In this document: in pieces, positions 1 to 4,316 of the stretch
How the letters are laid out: each line of letters opens with the position of its first letter
Numbering within the stretch: position 1 is the stretch's first letter
Source: JBBDZE01 sp040900345
GTDB taxonomy: Bacteria > Patescibacteriota > Minisyncoccia > Spechtbacterales > 2-12-FULL-38-22
Length of the DNA stretch: 5,203 nt
Assembly: GCA_040900345.1 (NCBI GenBank)
Contig: JBBDZE010000014.1
Coordinates: forward strand, 1-5,203
Direction: 5' to 3'
Notes under the pieces: generated by a model
What the model saw: only the letters and a program-made list of their open reading frames with translations
What the model was told of the DNA's origin: nothing
The model's database searches: none
Program-made: the position numbers and the translations under genes

Positions 1-806
1 ATCTCACCAACGCCAATACCCAGACCGTTACCAGTGCCGGCATCCCAGCCTCATCTGACACCACAAGCCCCGGTCCCGTCACCAACCTCAACGCAACTCC
101 AACCTCAACCACATCCATCACCCTGACGTGGCAAAACCCTACAGACTCTGACCTCTCATCCCTTCTCATATACCGCTCAACTCAATCAGACTTTCAACCA
201 AACGATCAAAACCACATTGCCACCCTGGCCGCACCAACCCAATCCTACATCGACCAAAACCTCACCCCCTCCACCACATACCACTACCTCATCAGAACCA
301 GAGATACCAACGGCAACATCTACACCAGCCTCTTCTATCCCAGAGCCTCGGCAACTACGCTGACACAAGAACTTCCGGAAGAGCCAACCGAGCCTGAAAC
401 ACCTGAGACTCCCGAGGAACCCATCCCTCCACCCGCCGATACCGGTAGCTCGCCTCAAGGGGACCGTCGCCAGGTATTGCTCAAAACCGCCAGTGATTCT
501 CGCGTTTATTACGTCAGCAGCAGCGGGGTGAAAAAACATATCCCGAACCCCGAAGTATTCCTTTCTTACGGCAACCGCTGGGAGGACATCATAACTGTCA
601 CCTCGGAGGAACTCATGCTCTATCCGGTGGCGCATGGCATTCGTCATGCGGGGGATATCCGTGTGTATGTGCTGGAAGGCGGCGAGAAGCGTTGGGTTAT
701 CAGCCCTTCTGTATTCAATGCAGTTGGTCTTGACTGGAACCTTATCGTTGAAGTTAATCAGGCAGAGTTTGAGAGCTACCCCGAAGGGAGTGCTATCGAG
801 GCATGA
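1..806 (+). CDS. Surface protein C-terminus: Fn3-like domain plus two VYxV/PEVF repeats (5'-partial)
   Basis: The reading frame is open from base 3, enters from outside the window and stops at TGA 804-806, giving 267 visible residues. Residues ~23-118 resemble a fibronectin type III domain of the kind that starts 'SPGPVTNLNAT' and continues 'SITLTWQNPTDSDL', with a later 'TTYHYLIRTRD' strand. A Pro/Glu/Thr-rich linker follows (~122-146). Residues ~165-213 and ~218-265 are two diverged copies of one ~48-residue repeat: 'RVYYVSSSGVKKHIPNPEVF' pairs with 'RVYVLEGGEKRWVISPSVF', and both end in a Tyr-Pro-x-x-x-x-Ile motif. I know such repeats from predicted secreted Patescibacteria proteins, where their function is unassigned. 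The protein is probably extracellular, but its N-terminus and any signal peptide lie upstream. A TTG at 477 could be called as a start, but it sits mid-frame and the coding signal clearly continues upstream. The Fn3 part is strikingly C-rich and G-poor compared with the repeat part. Confidence 0.85.
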   Translation, partial: LTNANTQTVTSAGIPASSDTTSPGPVTNLNATPTSTTSITLTWQNPTDSDLSSLLIYRSTQSDFQPNDQNHIATLAAPTQSYIDQNLTPSTTYHYLIRTRDTNGNIYTSLFYPRASATTLTQELPEEPTEPETPETPEEPIPPPADTGSSPQGDRRQVLLKTASDSRVYYVSSSGVKKHIPNPEVFLSYGNRWEDIITVTSEELMLYPVAHGIRHAGDIRVYVLEGGEKRWVISPSVFNAVGLDWNLIVEVNQAEFESYPEGSAIEA

Positions 807-812
807 TAAAAT
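804..812 (+). promoter_or_regulatory. Weak candidate extended -10 promoter for the transporter operon
   Basis: TG at 804-805, one spacer base, then TAAAAT at 807-812 fits an extended -10 element with one mismatch to TATAAT. It uses the first two bases of the TGA stop of the upstream gene. Transcription would start near 819 and give a leader of about 120 bases carrying the repeats of the spacer. No clear -35 box is visible. This is a low-confidence call. Confidence 0.25.
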
Positions 813-826
813 AAAGGCACGCAGGC

Positions 827-883
827 ATTAGGTTTTCTGGGTGATAGATTCTATGGAGGGCCTTGAGTGCCCTAAAACCTAAT
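827..883 (+). repeat. Inverted repeat ATTAGGTTTT / AAAACCTAAT with nested hairpin
   Basis: A perfect 10-bp inverted repeat has arms at 827-836 and 874-883. The 37-base interval contains a second small stem, AGGGC at 857-861 with GCCCT at 869-873, which directly abuts the right arm. It also contains the near-palindrome ATAGATTCTAT at 844-854. The right arm overlaps the first CCTAATACC copy of the next element. As RNA it could fold into a branched leader structure ahead of the transporter gene; as DNA it could be an arm of a small dispersed element. Confidence 0.6.
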
Positions 884-917
884 ACCTATCCGCCAGCTGG
901 CGGACCTAATACCTTTT
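874..917 (+). repeat. 16-bp perfect palindrome flanked by CCTAATACC direct repeats
   Basis: TCCGCCAGCTGGCGGA at 889-904 is a perfect palindrome. It is flanked by identical 9-mers CCTAATACC at 878-886 and 905-913, and the whole block is bounded by AAAA (874-877) and TTTT (914-917). Left of the palindrome the sequence also reads as 7-base units of CCTAATA type (CCTAAAA, CCTAATA, CCTATCC). The stem could form a 6-bp GC-rich hairpin with an AGCT loop, but the T-run lies 10 bases away, so a classical intrinsic terminator is unlikely. It resembles short dispersed intergenic repeats (REP-like); only one copy is visible here. Confidence 0.6.
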
Positions 918-937
918 GTTCGATTGAGAACAAACAC

Positions 938-1894
938 ATGCTTTGGATTATTCCTGCAGTTGCCGCCTACGCACTCTTTGGGTTGTCGGCGGTCGCGGAC
1001 CGCTATCTTTTGGCGGGACCCCTGCCTCATCCTCGCGCCTACGCTTTCTATGCCGGCATCACCGGCCTCCTTGCGTCGGTGCTCATCCCCTTGAGCTTGT
1101 TTTCGGGCGAACTGTTTGGCATAACATTTCCCTTGTTTACCTTCAGTATTCCGCAGGGCTTGAATCTCGCCCTGCCCCTTGCCGCGGGTGGGGCGGGCAT
1201 TGTAGCTCTCTATTTTTTATATCGGGGTCTTTTGCAGGGAAGTGTGGCATCGGTCATTCCCATGATTGGCGCGGCGAGTCCTGTGGCCACACTTCTTTTG
1301 GGCGTCTTGGTTGCAGGCGAGCGTATTGACATTACGCCTAAGCTGGCAGCCGCTTTCGGGCTTCTCGTAGTCGGGACCGTACTGCTGGCATTTACCTCAC
1401 ATCCGGGGCGGTTTGAGTTCTCGTCTCGAGATGTGCGTAATGCGCTTTTTGCGGCGCTTTTTTTCGGCGCCAACTATACGCTCATTAAACTGACGTTCCT
1501 TCAAGAAGGATTCTTCAATGGATTCATTTGGGTCTCGTATGGTAGTTTCCTTATGGCCGCGTCGTTCTTGTTGGTTCCGGGAACGCGAGCCATTGTGTTT
1601 CAGAAGAATCCCCTTGTCCAGCGCAGAGTCCTATGGGCATTTCTTGTAGGGAAAGGATCGGGGACTCTGGGAGCTTTTTTGCAAAATGTCGCCATCTACC
1701 TGGCGCAGTTCGTGCAGGTGGCGCTCATTAACGCACTCGCCGGTCTGCAATACTTTTTCATTCTTGTATTTGCGGGCATACTAGCCCTGCGTAATCCACG
1801 CCTTCTGAAGGAAGAGCTGAGTATTTCATCGGTCTCGTTGCGTTTTGCCGGCGCGGGGGTCATCTCGCTTGGCATTGCACTTCTCTTCCTATGA
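938..1894 (+). CDS. EamA/DMT-superfamily 10-TM transporter
   Basis: A 318-residue polytopic inner-membrane protein of the size usual for drug/metabolite transporters with two EamA repeats. The first half (residues ~1-153) ends in the typical 'VAGERIDITPKLAAAFGLLVVGTVLLAF' layout: a Gly-Glu-Arg loop after helix 4, then helix 5. The second half starts at 'RDVRNALFAALFFGANYTLIK' (~164) and ends with 'FAGAGVISLGIALLFL'. About ten hydrophobic segments can be counted. The substrate cannot be read from sequence; family members move amino acids, nucleotide sugars, sugars or other small metabolites. ATG 938 is chosen: a longer frame from TTG 863 would encode 25 extra residues entirely out of the intergenic repeats, and GGAGGG at 855-860 is too close to that TTG. 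No Shine-Dalgarno site precedes 938. The last bases ATGA overlap the start of the hydrolase gene, so the two are probably translationally coupled. Confidence 0.88.
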   Translation: MLWIIPAVAAYALFGLSAVADRYLLAGPLPHPRAYAFYAGITGLLASVLIPLSLFSGELFGITFPLFTFSIPQGLNLALPLAAGGAGIVALYFLYRGLLQGSVASVIPMIGAASPVATLLLGVLVAGERIDITPKLAAAFGLLVVGTVLLAFTSHPGRFEFSSRDVRNALFAALFFGANYTLIKLTFLQEGFFNGFIWVSYGSFLMAASFLLVPGTRAIVFQKNPLVQRRVLWAFLVGKGSGTLGAFLQNVAIYLAQFVQVALINALAGLQYFFILVFAGILALRNPRLLKEELSISSVSLRFAGAGVISLGIALLFL

Positions 1895-2967
1895 ACATAC
1901 TTCGTGCTATCCGCACACGGCTTCGCCGCCATTCCACGGTAGCTCGCCTCCTTGCGTTTTTGGGTATCGGGGCAGCCGGGGTTGCGTCTGTGGTCGCGGT
2001 AGCCACGCTTTGGCTCGTTGCCGTTCCCGTAGAGCCGGCCGAAGAGATTACCTGGGGAGTTACTTTTTCCCATCGCCAGGCTCAAGAGCTAGGAATCGAC
2101 TGGCGTTTAACCTATACCGCGCTCCTCGATGAGATGAAGGTGAGACACGTGCGCATCCCTATCTACTGGGACGAACTGGAAGAACGGCCGGGCCGGTACG
2201 ATTTTTCTATTTGGGATGAGCAGCTGGCGCAGCTGGAGAAGCGCGGCGGGAAAGCTATTGTGGCTGTGGGTTTTAAACTGCCACGGTGGCCTGAGTGCCG
2301 CGCCCCCGCGTGGCTGGACGCACGCGACGTGACCTCTGCGAAGTTCCAGGCGAGGTTACTTGCCATGCTTACGGCCGTCATTCGACACTACGAAGATTAC
2401 CCGTCAATTTCTGCCTGGCAGATAGAGAATGAACCCCTCTTGGAGTTTGGCATCTGCCCGCCGGCGAGCGAAGAACTGCTTGATAGGGAGGTGGGGCTGG
2501 TGCGCGAACTGGACCCGTCGCGTCCGATAATTGTGACCGACACGGGTGAAGCCTCCCTATGGTACGAGGCCGGCAAGCGCGCCGACATCGTTGGCTCCAC
2601 GCTCTATCGTATTATTCATCACCACGAGCGCGATGAATTCCTGAACTACTGGTGGATTCCTCCCCAGCAGTACGCGCGCAAGGCACAGCTCTTGAAATTG
2701 TGGTCGGGCAAGGACGTCATCATTACTGAGCTCCAAGCCGAGCCGTGGGTCACCGATGTGCCTATTTCCATACACTCCCAAGAAGAGCGTGAACGCACCA
2801 TGAACGGTGAAAAGTTCCGCGAGACCATCAACTACGCGCGGGCCACGGGCATTGATACGTTCTACCTGTGGGGTGCCGAATATTGGTACTGGGCGCGAAG
2901 TCAGGGAGAGGAAGATATATGGAATGCGGCCAGAGAGCTTTTCGCCGCCCCCAATCAAGGGCTATAA
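1891..2967 (+). CDS. Membrane-anchored clan GH-A glycoside hydrolase (cellulase/beta-galactosidase-like TIM barrel)
   Basis: A 358-residue protein. Residues ~1-18 are basic (RTRLRR), followed by a hydrophobic helix at ~19-46 without a clear signal-peptidase site, so it is probably anchored with the enzyme domain outside. From ~52 it reads as a (beta/alpha)8 barrel: 'ITWGVTFS' at strand 1, 'VRHVRIPIYWDELEERPGRYDF' at strand 2, and 'AWQIENEP' (175-182) carrying the Asn-Glu pair typical of clan GH-A, with Glu181 the likely acid/base. 'DVIITELQAEPW' (275-286) carries Glu280 as likely nucleophile, and 'FYLWGAEYWYW' (324-334) supplies aromatic substrate-platform residues. Together these indicate a retaining glycosidase near GH5/GH39/GH42; the exact family and substrate are unresolved. 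The ATG overlaps the TGA of the transporter gene and has no Shine-Dalgarno site. The stop TAA is embedded in a TATAAT hexamer that may drive the kinase gene. Confidence 0.82.
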   Translation: MNILRAIRTRLRRHSTVARLLAFLGIGAAGVASVVAVATLWLVAVPVEPAEEITWGVTFSHRQAQELGIDWRLTYTALLDEMKVRHVRIPIYWDELEERPGRYDFSIWDEQLAQLEKRGGKAIVAVGFKLPRWPECRAPAWLDARDVTSAKFQARLLAMLTAVIRHYEDYPSISAWQIENEPLLEFGICPPASEELLDREVGLVRELDPSRPIIVTDTGEASLWYEAGKRADIVGSTLYRIIHHHERDEFLNYWWIPPQQYARKAQLLKLWSGKDVIITELQAEPWVTDVPISIHSQEERERTMNGEKFRETINYARATGIDTFYLWGAEYWYWARSQGEEDIWNAARELFAAPNQGL

Positions 2968-2968
2968 T
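2963..2968 (+). promoter_or_regulatory. TATAAT -10 box overlapping the hydrolase stop codon
   Basis: A perfect TATAAT lies at 2963-2968 and contains the TAA stop (2965-2967) of the hydrolase gene. Six bases separate it from ATG 2975, so a transcript starting 6-7 bases downstream would begin at or next to the kinase start codon, i.e. be leaderless. No good TTGACA-like -35 box is seen near 2940, and the bases just before are GGC rather than TGN. Moderate to low confidence as a functional promoter. Confidence 0.4.
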
Positions 2969-2974
2969 AAAGTC

Positions 2975-3904
2975 ATGAAGTACATCCTGGGAGTTGACGC
3001 CGGGGCCAGCAGAACATCCGTTGTCATTGCCGACGAAGAGGGCACGATTCTGGGGCGTGCCATGGGCGGCCCGGCGAGTTTTGAGCACCAGCCTACAGGG
3101 ATATTCCTTGCCAATATTCGCGAAGCTCTTGGCGACGCAATTGCGGACGCAAGCATTGAAAATCACCCTACGTTTGCCGCCGCGTGTTTTGGTGTGGCGG
3201 GCGTGAATACGCCCCGCCAGCAGGAAGAGGCGCACGCGCGTATTGCGCATGGACTGGGTGAGACTATTGTGGAGAAGCTTTACGTGCTCAACGATGTTCA
3301 GCTTGTGTTGCCCGCGTGTACCAATGACGGCATCGGCATTGCGGCCAATGTGGGAACGGGAAGCAACATCTATGGTAGAAACCGCAAAGGCGAAGAGGCC
3401 TACGCCGGCGGGTTGGGCTTTATTTTAAGCGACGAGGGTAGTTCCTACTGGATTGGTCGCGAGGCGTTGCGCGCCGCCACCCGATCGCATGACGGGCGCG
3501 GCCCTAAAACAGCGCTGGAAGAAATAATTGAACAGCATTTTGGCGTTTCCAGCATGCGGGAGGTCGCCCACTATATTTATGAAGGCGGATTTGACAAGTC
3601 GCGCGTCGCGGCGGTTGCGAAAATTTGCGCCGATGGCGTGGCACATGGCGATAAAACTGCACGCGATATCTTTGACCGCGCCGCCCAGGAAGTGGCGCTT
3701 GGCGTTAATACGGTCGCTGAGAAGCTGTTTAAAGGCGAATCCCGCATACCGGTTGTTGCGGTCGGGAGTACGTTTAAGGTACCCTTTGCTTTTGGTGAGA
3801 TGATCCAGGGCTATCTTACGAAGAGATGCGCGCTTATGGTGAGCGAAAAAGATTCGGCGGAAGGCGCCATTAAGCTCGCACTGCGCTCGCTTACCGAACA
3901 ATAA
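2975..3904 (+). CDS. BadF/BadG/BcrA/BcrD-type ATPase, N-acetylglucosamine-kinase-like sugar kinase
   Basis: A 309-residue cytosolic protein with the actin-like ATPase (ASKHA) fold. The N-terminal 'YILGVDAGASRTSVVIADEEG' (3-23) is the phosphate-1 loop. 'AACFGVAGVN' (69-78) follows, and 'LNDVQLVLPA' (105-114) supplies Asn106-Asp107, where the Asp is the likely catalytic base. 'GIGIAANVGTGSNIYG' (119-134) is the phosphate-2 region and 'GGLGFILSDEGSSYWIGREAL' (145-165) is the signature of the BadF/NAGK group. 'VVAVGSTFKVPF' (260-271) is close to the adenosine-binding part. Length matches single-domain bacterial NAG kinases. The likely reaction is ATP-dependent phosphorylation of N-acetylglucosamine, glucosamine or a similar hexose. 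The benzoyl-CoA reductase activator role of some relatives is unlikely, because no Cys pair for a 4Fe-4S cluster is visible. ATG 2975 is chosen, 7 bases after the previous stop; an upstream in-frame start at 2807 lies inside the hydrolase gene and adds an unrelated tail. Confidence 0.85.
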   Translation: MKYILGVDAGASRTSVVIADEEGTILGRAMGGPASFEHQPTGIFLANIREALGDAIADASIENHPTFAAACFGVAGVNTPRQQEEAHARIAHGLGETIVEKLYVLNDVQLVLPACTNDGIGIAANVGTGSNIYGRNRKGEEAYAGGLGFILSDEGSSYWIGREALRAATRSHDGRGPKTALEEIIEQHFGVSSMREVAHYIYEGGFDKSRVAAVAKICADGVAHGDKTARDIFDRAAQEVALGVNTVAEKLFKGESRIPVVAVGSTFKVPFAFGEMIQGYLTKRCALMVSEKDSAEGAIKLALRSLTEQ

Positions 3905-3917
3905 GCACGCTTAGTTT

Positions 3918-4301
3918 ATGCAGAGCATAATAAAATCAAACGATTTTCTGCGCGTTGGCCTGGCATTTGTCTTTTTGTTTGCCGGTATTGAGAGCCTGCG
4001 CCAGCCCCACCAGTGGCTCGGGTTCGTGCCCGCCTGGGTCGAGCAATTTGGCGTGAGCCGGGAGACGGCGCTCATGCTGCACGCCGTTGCCGATATTGGT
4101 CTTGGCGTGTGGCTGCTTTCGGGATTGTTTGCGTTCTGGGCGGGTCTTGCGGCAAGTGGCGCGCTGGTGGCTATTGTTGTCCTCTCGGGTCCAAGCCAAC
4201 TCTTAATAACGTTTCGCGATATCGGCCTGGCGCTGGCTGCGCTTGGGTACGCCGCATCCACAAGGAAAAATAAGCAGGGAGGGAAAGAAAAGGTGGTATA
4301 A
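3918..4301 (+). CDS. Small DoxX-like four-helix membrane protein
   Basis: A 127-residue protein with four hydrophobic segments at roughly 10-25, 51-69, 72-90 and 100-114. The first helix with 'LAFVFLFAGIESLRQPHQWLGFVPAWV' and the later 'HAVADIGLGVWLLSG' follow the layout of DoxX-family proteins. Members act in varied redox or unknown roles in the inner membrane, and no specific reaction can be assigned here. The C-terminus is a short basic tail (RKNKQGGKEK), probably cytoplasmic. It starts 13 bases after the kinase stop with no Shine-Dalgarno site and is probably the last gene of the operon. Its stop codon TAA (4299-4301) lies inside a TATAAT hexamer that begins the promoter of the next gene. 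Confidence 0.7.
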   Translation: MQSIIKSNDFLRVGLAFVFLFAGIESLRQPHQWLGFVPAWVEQFGVSRETALMLHAVADIGLGVWLLSGLFAFWAGLAASGALVAIVVLSGPSQLLITFRDIGLALAALGYAASTRKNKQGGKEKVV

Positions 4302-4302
4302 T
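4294..4302 (+). promoter_or_regulatory. Extended -10 promoter TGGTATAAT for the repeat-protein gene
   Basis: TG at 4294-4295, one spacer base, then a perfect TATAAT at 4297-4302 is a full-consensus extended -10 element, which can work without a -35 box; none is obvious upstream in the A/G-rich 4270-4290 stretch. The predicted start is near 4309. That leaves about 8 bases before ATG 4317, or about 68 bases before ATG 4377. The hexamer includes the TAA stop of the DoxX-like gene. Confidence 0.55.
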
Positions 4303-4316
4303 TTAACATTAAAGGT

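Noticed and set aside
186..647. Minus-strand open frame of 153 codons.
   Set aside because: It lies opposite the Fn3/repeat frame and is open because that region has few G on the + strand; the product is Gly/Val-rich without a recognisable domain.
889..917. Intrinsic terminator formed by the palindrome and the TTTT run.
   Set aside because: The T-run is short and separated from the stem by ten bases; the stem has only six pairs once a four-base loop is allowed.
863..937. Upstream TTG start that would extend the transporter by 25 residues.
   Set aside because: The extension is encoded by the palindrome and CCTAATACC repeats, the nearest GGAGGG is only two bases away, and ATG 938 begins directly at the first transmembrane helix as in the family.
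443..1949. Shared 13-mer CGGTAGCTCGCCT at 443-455 and 1937-1949.
   Set aside because: It is inside coding sequence in both places, the flanks do not match, and the length is compatible with chance.
2807..2974. In-frame upstream extension of the kinase.
   Set aside because: It overlaps 161 bases of the hydrolase gene in another frame, and kinases of this family begin just before the GVDAG loop, as the 2975 start gives.
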